From assembly GCF_003063355.1 (NCBI RefSeq), contig NZ_NESH01000001.1, forward strand, positions 248,001 through 312,000: DNA of 64,000 nucleotides, read 5' to 3'. The position numbers were made by a program, and so were the translations under genes. The DNA is from Limnohabitans sp. Bal53 (GTDB lineage Bacteria > Pseudomonadota > Gammaproteobacteria > Burkholderiales > Burkholderiaceae_C). The notes below the pieces were generated by a model. It made no database searches, was not told where the DNA came from, and saw only the letters and a list, made by a program, of their open reading frames with translations. Positions 27,867-37,181 of the stretch are shown here, piece after piece. The first letter of the stretch is position 1; every line of letters begins with the position of its first letter.

Positions 27867-29150
27867 GTGACCGACACAACGCCCTCTTCGCCACTGCCCC
27901 GGCGCATTGCCCACCTCGACATGGACGCGTTTTACGCGTCCTGCGAGTTGCTGCGTTACCCGCAGCTCAAAGGCATGCCGGTCGTCATTGGTGGCGGCAG
28001 GCGCAAAGAAGACGACCTGCTGGGCAAGCTGCAAGCGGCCTACCCCGAGGACGAGTGGACCGAAGAGACCATTGGCGAGCGATTGGACCGCATTCCAGTG
28101 GATTTTTTCCCACGCTTGAATGGCTACACCGGGCGCGGCGTCATCACCACCGCCACCTATGCGGCCAGGCAGTTTGGGGTCGGCTCTGCCATGGGATTGA
28201 TGAAAGCCGCCAAGCTCTGTCCGCAGGCCATCATGCTCCCGGTGGACTTTGAGCGTTACCGTCACTTCTCGCGCACCTTCAAAAACATCATCACTGAGAT
28301 CGCCCCCGTCATGCAGGACCGGGGGGTGGACGAGGTCTATATCGACTTCACCAACGTGCCCGGCGGCCAGCGCGAAGGCGGGCGTGTTCTGGCGCGATTG
28401 ATTCAGAAAAGCATTTTTGAGGCCACGGGCCTGACCTGCTCGGTGGGCGTAGCCCCCAACAAGCTGATTGCCAAAATGGCCAGCGAGTTCAACAAACCAA
28501 ACGGCATCTCGGTCGTGCACGAGGCCGACCTGCAAACCCTGATCTGGCCGCTGGCTTGCCGCAAGATCAACGGCGTGGGCCCCAAGGCCGATGAAAAGCT
28601 CAAGGGCTTTGGCATCCACGCCATCGGCGATCTGGCCGCTCGCGAGCTGCCTTGGTTGATGGCGAACTTTGGCAAAAGCTACGGTGCTTGGCTGCACGAA
28701 GCGGCCTGGGGCCGCGACGACCGCCCGGTGGAAACCGAGAGCGAGCCCGTCAGCATGAGCCGCGAAACCACGTTCGAGCGCGACCTGCACGCCGTTCGCG
28801 ACCGTGCAGAACTTGGGGCCATCTTCACTCGGCTGTGCGAGCAGGTGGCAGCCGATTTGCAGCGCAAAGGCTATGAAGGCAAAACCATCGGCATCAAACT
28901 GCGCTACGACAACTTTCAGTCCGTGACGCGCGACCAAAGCCTGAGCGACTCCACCGCTGATGCCAAACGCATCCGGCAAGTGGCAGGACAGTGCCTCAAG
29001 CGCGTTCAGCTAGAACGGCGCATTCGTCTGCTGGGTGTCAGGGTGGGCTCGTTGGTCAAGGCAGGGGGGAAACCTGCCCTGAACCAGAACGTATTGGCTC
29101 AAGAAACCGGTCTGGGCTTGCAAGGGCAGTTGCTGTTCACAGACGATTGA
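27867..29150 (+). CDS. dinB: DNA polymerase IV (Y family)
   Basis: DinB is an error-prone translesion polymerase. The 427-residue protein starts at a GTG and has the catalytic aspartate in AHLDMDAFYASCE (Asp18) and the second acidic pair in GVDEVYIDFT (Asp155, Glu156). The helix-hairpin-helix CRKINGVGPKADEKL and the little-finger domain follow. It ends with GQLLFTDD, which fits a sliding-clamp-binding motif. Compared with E. coli DinB there are about 40 extra residues between VVIGGGRRK and GRGVITTATY in the fingers region. It converges with the IclR-type gene, with five bases between the stops. Confidence 0.9.
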   Translation: MTDTTPSSPLPRRIAHLDMDAFYASCELLRYPQLKGMPVVIGGGRRKEDDLLGKLQAAYPEDEWTEETIGERLDRIPVDFFPRLNGYTGRGVITTATYAARQFGVGSAMGLMKAAKLCPQAIMLPVDFERYRHFSRTFKNIITEIAPVMQDRGVDEVYIDFTNVPGGQREGGRVLARLIQKSIFEATGLTCSVGVAPNKLIAKMASEFNKPNGISVVHEADLQTLIWPLACRKINGVGPKADEKLKGFGIHAIGDLAARELPWLMANFGKSYGAWLHEAAWGRDDRPVETESEPVSMSRETTFERDLHAVRDRAELGAIFTRLCEQVAADLQRKGYEGKTIGIKLRYDNFQSVTRDQSLSDSTADAKRIRQVAGQCLKRVQLERRIRLLGVRVGSLVKAGGKPALNQNVLAQETGLGLQGQLLFTDD

Positions 29151-29155
29151 ACGGG

Positions 29156-29926
29156 TCACAAAAAAGGACGCAACTCTCGCGCTGACTCCTGCAACAGTGG
29201 CAGCCATTTGTGCTGTACCGCGGCATCGCTCAACTGCTGCGCTGTGCCCACCACATTCAGCGCGGCCAATGTCCGCCCCTGCATGTTGCGCAGCGGCACC
29301 GCCAGCGCATGGATACCCAGCTCATGTCCCTCGCGGGCCAAACAGTGGTCTGCTTGGCGCACCTGCGTGATCATGGCCTTGAAACGGGCGATGTTCACCT
29401 CGGTTTGTGGCGTGATGCGGGCCAACTCTCGGCCCTTGAGCCAAGCGGCCAAATCGGCCTTGGGCAAGCTGGCCAGCAGCACCCGCCCGGTGGACGTGGC
29501 ATGCGCTGGCAAGCGTGCCCCCAAGTGCAGGCCATAGGCCAAGTGCCGCACCGGCTCGGCCACGCCCGCACTGCGGGCCACAATGACGCATTCATCGCCA
29601 TCGCGCACCACCGCGCTGAAGGCCGCCTGTGTTTGCGCGGCCAAGCGGTTGAGTGTGGGCTGCAGTGTGCGAGGCAAACGCGAAGTGGCCATGTAACTGC
29701 CCGCCAGACGCAACACCCGCGCCGACAACCAGTAATGCGAGCCATCGGTCTCCAGATAACCCAGCTCGGCCAACGTGAGCAAATGCCGCCGCGCCGCCGC
29801 CCGCGTGATGCCCGTGCGCTGCGCGGCCAAGGTCGCGTTCAAGCGTTGACGCTCGGTGTCAAAAGCCTCCAGCACAGCCAGCCCCTTGGCCAAGCCTTCG
29901 ATGTAGTCTGCTTTAGCGATCGTCAT
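29156..29926 (-). CDS. IclR-family transcriptional regulator (PobR/PcaR type)
   Basis: This 256-residue protein has an N-terminal winged helix-turn-helix (LNATLAAQRTGITRAAARRH) and a C-terminal IclR effector domain (HLGARLPAHATSTGRVLLAS, LAVPLRNMQG). The opening DYIEGLAKGLAVLEAFD is typical of the PcaR/PobR/CatR branch that controls aromatic catabolism. I chose the ATG at 29926 because GAGGTG lies just upstream; an earlier in-frame start at 29980 adds 18 residues. It is divergent from pobA, and a three-repeat operator lies between, so it very probably activates pobA in response to 4-hydroxybenzoate. Confidence 0.88.
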   Translation of the reverse strand: MTIAKADYIEGLAKGLAVLEAFDTERQRLNATLAAQRTGITRAAARRHLLTLAELGYLETDGSHYWLSARVLRLAGSYMATSRLPRTLQPTLNRLAAQTQAAFSAVVRDGDECVIVARSAGVAEPVRHLAYGLHLGARLPAHATSTGRVLLASLPKADLAAWLKGRELARITPQTEVNIARFKAMITQVRQADHCLAREGHELGIHALAVPLRNMQGRTLAALNVVGTAQQLSDAAVQHKWLPLLQESARELRPFL

Positions 29927-29996
29927 GGGAGCACCTCGAATCAACAAGCCCAAGCTGCAAAGGTCGGACTGCAAGATCATTTTTGATACAGGTCAT

Positions 29997-30037
29997 TTTG
30001 CGCGATCATCGCACAAATTAACTTTTTATCGCACAAA
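29997..30037. promoter_or_regulatory. pobA: PcaU/PobR-type triple-repeat operator between the IclR gene and pobA
   Basis: A 10-base repeat occurs three times: inverted at 29997-30006 (TTTGCGCGAT), direct at 30008-30017 (ATCGCACAAA) and direct again at 30028-30037 (ATCGCACAAA). The first two form a palindrome with one mismatch, and the third lies 10 bases further. The Acinetobacter PcaU/PobR regulators are known to bind just such a palindrome plus external direct repeat. The repeats lie 81-121 bases upstream of the pobA start. Confidence 0.75.
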
Positions 30038-30093
30038 CTTCATCAACCCGCTCTGGCACCACTTTCACCGTCTATTAAGCTTTAAGGGATTGA

Positions 30094-31311
<1,218 letters not shown>

Positions 31312-31360
31312 GCCAACGCAAGGCACGCTGCCCACCCCAAACCACTGCACAGCCATCCGG

Positions 31361-31493
31361 GCAGTTGCCCCCGTAACGGCCAAACGTGCAGTTGCCCCCG
31401 TCACCGCGAGTAGCGCAGTTGACCCAACCCCCCGTCACTGCGAGGAGCGCAGCGACGCGGCAGTCCATGGATTGCCTTGTGCCTCGCGATGAC
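31361..31493. repeat. Tandem 27-base imperfect repeats joined to a dispersed palindrome (intergenic gap 31312-31612)
   Basis: The 301-base gap between pobA and mutL has no gene. It holds three imperfect units starting with GCAGTTG at 31361, 31388 and 31415, spaced exactly 27 bases. The third runs into a common bacterial dispersed palindrome: GTCACTGCGAGG (31434-31445) and CCTCGCGATGAC (31482-31493), 10 of 12 bases complementary, around a core containing AGTCCATGGATTGCC. The mutL promoter must lie after this or within it. Confidence 0.7.
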
Positions 31494-31612
31494 AACATTG
31501 ACCTGGTGACTTGCGGTAGCAGCATTGGCCAAATGCCTCGAGACGGCCGTTTTGTCTGGGTGCTGTGGGCATGGGCATCTGGCCTCTGGTCAGGGATGTC
31601 TACAATCGAAAA

Positions 31613-33661
31613 GTGACCACCTCATCCAGCCCGGCGAACGCGCGCCGCCCCATCCGCGAACTCCCCGATGAACTGATCAGCCAGATCGCTGCTGGCGAGG
31701 TGGTTGAACGCCCCGCCTCGGTCGTGCGCGAGCTGGTGGACAACGCCATGGACGCAGGCGCTCGCAGCATCACGCTTCGCCTGATGGGCGGCGGCACGCG
31801 GCTGATTTCGGTGGAAGATGATGGTGGCGGCATCGCCCCCGACGAGCTGGCCACGGCCTTGAAACGCCACGCCACCAGCAAGATCGGCAACCTCGATGAG
31901 CTGGAATCAGTGATGACCATGGGCTTCCGGGGCGAGGCGCTGGCCGCCATCAATTCGGTCTCCGAGCTCACCCTGCTTTCTCGCATGGACGGCCAGCCCA
32001 CGGCCTTTGCGCTGGACGGTCGCACGGGCGAGATCCGCCCCGCCGCCCGCGCCGTGGGCACCACCGTGGAGGTGAAAGAGCTGTTTTTCTCCACCCCCGC
32101 CCGCCGCAAGTTTTTGAAAAGCGACAGCACCGAGCTGGCGCATTGCATTGAAGCCGTGCGCCGCCACGCCTTGGCCCGCCCCGATGTGGGCTTTGCCATT
32201 TGGCACGAGGGCAAGCTGGTCGAGCAGTGGCGCGTGCACCCGGGCGCTGCGGGCCTGGAACAGCGCCTGGCCGATGTGCTGGGCGAGGAGTTTGTGGCGC
32301 AGTCGATTGCCGTGGACTACCACGCCGGGCCGCTCAAAGTCATGGGCCGCGCCGGACTGCCCGATGCCGCCCGTTCCCGCCCCGACCACCAATTTGCCTA
32401 TGTGAATGGCCGTTTTGTGCGGGACAAGGTGGTCATGCACGGCGCACGCAGTGCCTACGAAGACGTGCTGCACGGCCACAAACAACCGGCCTACGCGCTG
32501 TTCATGGAGATTGACCCCACATTGGTCGATGTGAACGTGCACCCGACCAAGATCGAGGTGCGCTTCAGGGACAGCCGCGCGGTGCACCAAGCGGTACGGC
32601 ATGCGCTGGAAAACGCGCTGGCTGCGCCACGTGCCCACCTGCTGACCGATGCGCCAAGCGACGCCGACAAGGCTTTTGACCTGAAAGCCCCTGCGTCCAA
32701 AGCCCTGCCCGAGTCGGCCAACTGGCAGCAAGGGGGTATGGCCTTTGAGCGACCTGGTCCCTCGACCTTTTCGGCCCCCAGCTACAAACCCGCCGATTTT
32801 GTGCGACCCCGCGTGGACGGCGACCGCGCTATGGCGGATCTGAAGGCGCTGTGGAACCCGTCTGAGCACAGCGAAGACCTTGGTGTTCAGGAAGCCGCAC
32901 CGGCTGGTTGGCCATCCCCTTTCGCGGTCAGAGACCGTTCCCACAACACACAACCCACTCCCGTAGGAGCGGTCTCCGACCGCAATGCAGCATCCCCCTC
33001 CCCTGTAGGAGCGGTCTCCGACCGCGATCAAAGCTCGCCCTGCGCAAATTCCAATGACACCCCCTGGCCCCTCGGCCGCGCCGTGGCCCAACTGCATGGT
33101 GTCTACATCCTGGCCGAAAACAAGCAAGGCCTGGTGGTGGTGGACATGCACGCCGCGCACGAGCGCATCGTCTACGAGCGCCTGAAAAACCAGCTCAACG
33201 CGCAAAGCAGCGATGGCCCTCGAATTGCCAGCCAGCCGCTCTTGATCCCCGCCACATTTGCCGCCACGCCGACCGAAGTGGCCACGGCCGAAGCCTGCGC
33301 TGAGGCTTTGGAGCAACTGGGCCTGGAAATCTCGCCCCTGTCGGCCAAGACCTTGGCCGTGCGCGCCGTACCCACCAGCCTGGCGCAAGGCGATGCGGTG
33401 GAGCTGGCCCGCAGCGTGCTGGCCGAGTTGGCCCAGCACGACGCCAGCACGGTAGTGCAACGTGCCCAAAACGAGATCCTGGCGACCATGGCCTGTCACG
33501 GCGCAGTGCGTGCCAACCGCCGCTTAACCCTCGATGAAATGAATGGCTTGCTGCGTCAAATGGAAGAGACCGAACGCTCCGACCAGTGCAACCATGGCCG
33601 CCCCACCTGGCGTCAGATGTCCATGCGGGATCTGGATGCGCTGTTTTTGCGGGGTCGGTGA
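31613..33661 (+). CDS. mutL: DNA mismatch repair protein MutL with endonuclease motif
   Basis: MutL couples mismatch recognition by MutS to strand removal. The 682-residue protein starts at a GTG and has the GHKL ATPase motifs (VVRELVDNAMDAGA with Glu40 and Asn44, DDGGGI, GFRGEAL). The C-terminal domain contains DMHAAHERIVYE at residues 511-522, matching the endonuclease motif DxHA-x2-E-x4-E, and ACHGAVRA. So it probably nicks DNA itself, as in Neisseria, rather than relying on MutH. The linker at about residues 437-472 is encoded by REP sequences and holds two copies of PVGAVSDR. The bases before the GTG contain no strong ribosome-binding site. Confidence 0.94.
   Translation: MTTSSSPANARRPIRELPDELISQIAAGEVVERPASVVRELVDNAMDAGARSITLRLMGGGTRLISVEDDGGGIAPDELATALKRHATSKIGNLDELESVMTMGFRGEALAAINSVSELTLLSRMDGQPTAFALDGRTGEIRPAARAVGTTVEVKELFFSTPARRKFLKSDSTELAHCIEAVRRHALARPDVGFAIWHEGKLVEQWRVHPGAAGLEQRLADVLGEEFVAQSIAVDYHAGPLKVMGRAGLPDAARSRPDHQFAYVNGRFVRDKVVMHGARSAYEDVLHGHKQPAYALFMEIDPTLVDVNVHPTKIEVRFRDSRAVHQAVRHALENALAAPRAHLLTDAPSDADKAFDLKAPASKALPESANWQQGGMAFERPGPSTFSAPSYKPADFVRPRVDGDRAMADLKALWNPSEHSEDLGVQEAAPAGWPSPFAVRDRSHNTQPTPVGAVSDRNAASPSPVGAVSDRDQSSPCANSNDTPWPLGRAVAQLHGVYILAENKQGLVVVDMHAAHERIVYERLKNQLNAQSSDGPRIASQPLLIPATFAATPTEVATAEACAEALEQLGLEISPLSAKTLAVRAVPTSLAQGDAVELARSVLAELAQHDASTVVQRAQNEILATMACHGAVRANRRLTLDEMNGLLRQMEETERSDQCNHGRPTWRQMSMRDLDALFLRGR
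32922..33027. repeat. mutL: REP-type sequences inside the mutL coding region
   Basis: Three arms of the REP seen at 15675-15735 lie in mutL: one inverted arm at 32922-32945 (22 of 24 bases match) and two direct arms at 32962-32983 and 33004-33027 (CGTAGGAGCGGTCTCCGACC...). All keep the reading frame, and the two direct arms are read in the same frame to give the peptide PVGAVSDR twice. They fall in the Pro/Ser-rich linker between the ATPase and dimerisation domains. Confidence 0.85.
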
Positions 33662-33765
33662 TGCTTGTTTCAGCTCGTCAGTCTGAATCCGAATCCATTG
33701 TCCATTCGGCTGAGTCCAGTTTGTGGCCTGAATCCGAGCCATGTGAGCCCGCCGCGCGGTCTCGC

Positions 33766-33929
33766 TCATACTCGCTTCGCTCGCCAAATCGCGAGCTCCG
33801 CGCGGCAGGCTCCCCTGGCTCTGCCTATGTGGTGATGCGCTCCAAAACACTGGCGGCTTTGAATAACCACCCAGCGCTGGGCGAGGCCGGTGTGCGGACC
33901 GCCCGATTTGGCGAGCGAAGCGAGTATGA
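33766..33929. repeat. Perfect 26-bp inverted repeat with 112-base spacer (intergenic gap 33662-33983)
   Basis: Bases 33766-33791 (TCATACTCGCTTCGCTCGCC...) are the exact reverse complement of 33904-33929. They fill much of the 322-base gap between mutL and the exporter gene, which contains no gene I can support. An open frame of 102 codons starts at the ATG overlapping the mutL stop (33661), but it simply translates the repeat. The arms resemble the spacer of the repeat at 9541-9621. The context suggests a dispersed repeat family rather than a terminator. Confidence 0.75.
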
Positions 33930-33983
33930 GGGCGGCCGGGCAATGCCCCCCGACGCATGCTCGGATTAAAGCGAAATAACAGC

Positions 33984-35198
33984 ATGCCGCAAAAACTGAT
34001 CGTCCTGCTCCTGGCCCTGCTGCTCGGACTGCAACCCGTCACCACCGACCTGTATCTGCCTGCCCTGCCCGCCATCACCGAAGGCTTTGGGGCGGGCATG
34101 GGACAGGCACAACTCACCCTCACGGCCTTGCTGCTCGCCTTTGGCCTGTCGCAACTGGTTTGGGGGCCGCTGTCGGACCGCTTTGGCCGCAAACCCATCC
34201 TGCTGTGGGGCATGGGCGCTTATGTACTGGCCTCGATCGCCTGCGCCTTTGCACCCAATATGGCCTGGCTCGTGGCGGGCCGCGCCCTGCAAGGCGTGGC
34301 CATGGGCGCGGGGGTCATGGCTGCACGCGCCGTGGTACGCGACCTCTTTGCCCCGGCCCAAGGGGCCACCGTCATGTCACAAGCGCTCACGGGTCTGGGC
34401 ATCATCGCCTGCGCCTGCGCGCCCATTGGCGGCATCCTCACCGACACTTTGGGCTGGCGCGTGGCCCTGCTGGTGCTGGCTGTTTTTGGCGCGGCCACCT
34501 TCGGCCTGGTGCTGTGGCGTTTTGAAGAAACCCTGGCCCGACCCAATCCGCGCGCCCTGCACCTGAGCAGCCTCTTGAAGGCCAACTGGCAAATCTTGCA
34601 ACACCCCACTTTCCGCGCCTGGAACGCCCTGTCCACCGGCTCCTACATGGGCCTGTTCACCTTCCTGGCCTGTTCGGCCTTTGTGTTCACCCGCAGCATG
34701 GGTTACAGCAAAACCGCCTACGGTTTTTTCATGCTCAGCATGTCGCTGTCCTACATCGTGGGCACCTTCTGGTGCCGCTGGATGCTGCGCCGCACCAGTG
34801 TGCACCGGGCCGTCGCCGTGGCGGCCGGCCTCACCCTCGCGGGCGGCGTCAGCATGGCCGCGCTGGCTTATGCAGGCCAAGGCCAAGACTGGTATGGCGC
34901 AGCCAGCGTCATGGGCCCCATCTACCTCTTCATGCTGGGCCACGGCGTGCACCAGTCCTGCGGCCAAAGCGGGGCCGTCGCACCGTTCCCCGAGCGGGCT
35001 GGCACGGCATCGGCACTCAACGGCTTTTTGATGATGCTGGGGGCCTTTTTCATGGGCAGCTGGCTGGGCACACAAATGCACGAGCCTGTTTTTGCGTTGG
35101 CCCACGGCCTTCTGCTGTGGAGCGTGTTCATTGCCCTCGTGGCCTGGACCCTGGTGCAGCGCCACGGACGCTCAGCCCCCCTGCCCGCTCGCGCCTGA
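33984..35198 (+). CDS. Bcr/CflA family multidrug efflux MFS transporter
   Basis: This 404-residue major facilitator protein has about 12 hydrophobic helices and the Bcr/CflA signatures: [11 protein letters not shown] in helix 1, [17 protein letters not shown] as the A-type loop motif, and ARAVVRDLF after helix 4. Relatives export bicyclomycin, chloramphenicol or other drugs by proton antiport; the substrate here is unknown. The ATG at 33984 ([15 protein letters not shown]) gives a normal N terminus, with an alternative at 33957. It ends 10 bases before miaA and may be co-transcribed with it. Confidence 0.88.
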   Translation: MPQKLIVLLLALLLGLQPVTTDLYLPALPAITEGFGAGMGQAQLTLTALLLAFGLSQLVWGPLSDRFGRKPILLWGMGAYVLASIACAFAPNMAWLVAGRALQGVAMGAGVMAARAVVRDLFAPAQGATVMSQALTGLGIIACACAPIGGILTDTLGWRVALLVLAVFGAATFGLVLWRFEETLARPNPRALHLSSLLKANWQILQHPTFRAWNALSTGSYMGLFTFLACSAFVFTRSMGYSKTAYGFFMLSMSLSYIVGTFWCRWMLRRTSVHRAVAVAAGLTLAGGVSMAALAYAGQGQDWYGAASVMGPIYLFMLGHGVHQSCGQSGAVAPFPERAGTASALNGFLMMLGAFFMGSWLGTQMHEPVFALAHGLLLWSVFIALVAWTLVQRHGRSAPLPARA

Positions 35199-35208
35199 GT
35201 CACACGCC

Positions 35209-36192
35209 ATGCACACCCCACTTGCCACCCAACCCAGCACCCAGCCAGACCGCCCGGTCGATGCCATCGCCCTGGTCGGCCCCACGGCCAGCGGCAAAAC
35301 CGCTGCAGCCCTGGCGCTGGCGCAAAGCCTAGAGCCTCAAGGCGGCGCTGAGATCATCAGCGTCGACTCGGCCCTGGTTTACCGAGGCATGGACATTGGC
35401 ACGGCAAAACCCAGCCGCGAAGAACTGGCTGCCGTGCCGCACCACCTCATCGACACGCTGGACCCCCTGCACAGCTACAGCGCCGCCCAATTCGCCAAAG
35501 AAGCCTCCCGGCTGATACAGGACATCCGGGCCCGCGGCAAAACCCCGCTGCTGGTCGGCGGCACCATGCTTTACATCAAAGCGCTGCTCGAAGGCCTCAA
35601 CGACATCCCCACGGCCAACCCCGAAATTCGCGCACGCATCCATCAACAAGCCGAGCAACTGGGCTGGCCCGCCCTGCACGCGCAACTGGCCCAAGTGGAT
35701 CCACAAACAGCCGCCCGATTGGCCCCTGGCGACAGCCAGCGCATTGGCCGGGCCCTTGAAGTCTGGACCGCTACCGGCCAGACCCTCACCTCTTTTCACC
35801 AAAGCGCCAAAGCCCAGGCCCCCGACTGGCACATCCCCATCATCAGCCTCGAGCCTCAAGACCGCGCCTGGCTGCACCAACGCATTGCCTTGCGCTTCGA
35901 GCAAATGATGGCCGCAGGCTTCATGGACGAAGTCCAAACTCTGCGCGCACGCGGCGACCTGAACCCGGATCTGCCGTCCATGCGCTGCGTGGGTTACCGC
36001 CAGGCTTGGGAAGGTTTGGATGGGGGCTGGCGCGAGGCCGAGATCCTGGAGCGCGGCATCTTCGCGACCCGCCAGCTGGCCAAGCGTCAGATCACCTGGC
36101 TGCGCAGCATGCCCGATCGGGTGGTGGTGGCAGCCGATGCGCCAAATGCCATGGAAAAGGTTCTATCGGCTGCGAAAGCCAACCAGCGCTAA
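35209..36192 (+). CDS. miaA: tRNA dimethylallyltransferase
   Basis: MiaA adds a dimethylallyl group to A37 of tRNAs that read codons starting with U. The 327-residue protein has the P-loop GPTASGKT at residues 24-31, the [19 protein letters not shown] segment with the catalytic aspartate, and [12 protein letters not shown]. The ATG at 35209 follows the exporter stop by 10 bases; the frame is open further upstream inside that gene but those residues are spurious. The mutL-to-miaA neighbourhood is common in proteobacteria, here with an exporter inserted. The 3' end overlaps the convergent arfB gene by four bases. Confidence 0.95.
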   Translation: MHTPLATQPSTQPDRPVDAIALVGPTASGKTAAALALAQSLEPQGGAEIISVDSALVYRGMDIGTAKPSREELAAVPHHLIDTLDPLHSYSAAQFAKEASRLIQDIRARGKTPLLVGGTMLYIKALLEGLNDIPTANPEIRARIHQQAEQLGWPALHAQLAQVDPQTAARLAPGDSQRIGRALEVWTATGQTLTSFHQSAKAQAPDWHIPIISLEPQDRAWLHQRIALRFEQMMAAGFMDEVQTLRARGDLNPDLPSMRCVGYRQAWEGLDGGWREAEILERGIFATRQLAKRQITWLRSMPDRVVVAADAPNAMEKVLSAAKANQR

Positions 36193-36596
36193 TCCATGGC
36201 GTCTTTGCGCCGACCGCTTTTGACCTTTGACTGCATCGCCTTGCCCTCCAGCCGCCTTTGCACCGAACCATAGGTCGGCTTGGTGGCCTTTCGAGGCTTG
36301 GGAGGCTTGGCATAGAGGTCCAGCGTTTCATACAGGCGTGCCCACGCGTCCACACGGTTGGCTTCTTGCGTGCGGTGTTTTTGGGCTTTCAAAATGAAGA
36401 CGCCCTCTAAGTTCAGTCGGCTGTCGCCCGATTGCAGCCAGCGCTGCTTGACTTCATGAGGCAAAGCGGAGCCCGCCACGTCAAAACGCAGCTGAATGGC
36501 ACTGGAGACCTTGTTGACGTTTTGCCCGCCCGGGCCTTGCGCCCGGATGGCGCAGAGCTCGACTTCGGCGTCGTCAATGTGCAGGGCGTGTTTCAT
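36189..36596 (-). CDS. arfB: Alternative ribosome-rescue factor ArfB
   Basis: ArfB is a codon-independent peptidyl-tRNA hydrolase that frees stalled ribosomes. The 135-residue protein has the release-factor motif [10 protein letters not shown] with GGQ at residues 23-25 and a basic C-terminal tail ([19 protein letters not shown]) of the kind that enters the empty mRNA channel. It lacks the codon-recognition domains of RF1 and RF2. It lies 42 bases downstream of the DUF1178 gene on the same strand. Confidence 0.93.
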   Translation of the reverse strand: MKHALHIDDAEVELCAIRAQGPGGQNVNKVSSAIQLRFDVAGSALPHEVKQRWLQSGDSRLNLEGVFILKAQKHRTQEANRVDAWARLYETLDLYAKPPKPRKATKPTYGSVQRRLEGKAMQSKVKSGRRKDAMD

Positions 36597-36638
36597 GGCC
36601 GTGATTTGATGCCGCGTAAGGGCGCTTGCAGGCAGCGC

Positions 36639-37172
36639 CTACTGCAGCGTGCCCTTGAGATGTTCTGGCACAGGCAAAGCCATGACATCGATGCCTTCGT
36701 CGAGCAAGGCCTCGGTTTCTTCGCGCGTGGCCTGGCCCCGAATGTTGCGCTCTTCGCGCTCACCGTAGTGGATCTTGCGCGCCTCTTCGGCAAATTGCGG
36801 TCCCACATCTTCGGTATTGGCCATGACGTGGCGCACCATTTTCACCATGGCCGCTTGCAACTGCTGCAAAGCTTCGGGCGGCACATCGGGCATGGCCGGC
36901 GCACTGGAGGAAGCGTCAGCGGTGCTTTTTAGCGCGCTGCCTGCGGCATTGGCAGCGCCTGCCGATGGAGCGCCCTGCCCCGTTTTAGGTTCCGGGGCTG
37001 CGCCATGGCCCAGATTCAGGCGAGGCGCCGAGAGCATTTTGGTGATGTCGCTGTCGTTGCACACCGGACACGTGACCTGACCCCGCGCACGCTGGGTGTC
37101 GTAATCGGCTTGGGACCCAAACCAGCCTTCAAAGCTGTGGCCCAAGGCACATTGCAGGTCCAGAACTTTCAT
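36639..37172 (-). CDS. DUF1178 family protein
   Basis: This 177-residue protein begins MKVLDLQCALGHSFEGWFGS and has a second cysteine pair in VTCPVCNDSDITKMLSAPRL, the DUF1178 pattern that suggests a small zinc site at the N terminus. A low-complexity Ala/Pro/Ser region (about residues 60-95) separates it from a helical C-terminal part (KMVRHVMANTEDVG, EERNIRGQATREE). The function is unknown. It follows the Nudix gene by nine bases and is probably in one unit with it and arfB. Confidence 0.87.
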   Translation of the reverse strand: MKVLDLQCALGHSFEGWFGSQADYDTQRARGQVTCPVCNDSDITKMLSAPRLNLGHGAAPEPKTGQGAPSAGAANAAGSALKSTADASSSAPAMPDVPPEALQQLQAAMVKMVRHVMANTEDVGPQFAEEARKIHYGEREERNIRGQATREETEALLDEGIDVMALPVPEHLKGTLQ

Positions 37173-37181
37173 GCGCTCAAT

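Noticed and set aside
31361..31441. Regular 27-base repeats considered as a CRISPR array
   Set aside because: There are only three imperfect units with no separate unique spacers and no cas genes; it is a small tandem duplication.
33661..33969. 102-codon frame starting on the mutL stop
   Set aside because: It is mainly a translation of the 26-bp inverted repeat and has no recognisable family; I list the region as a repeat instead.
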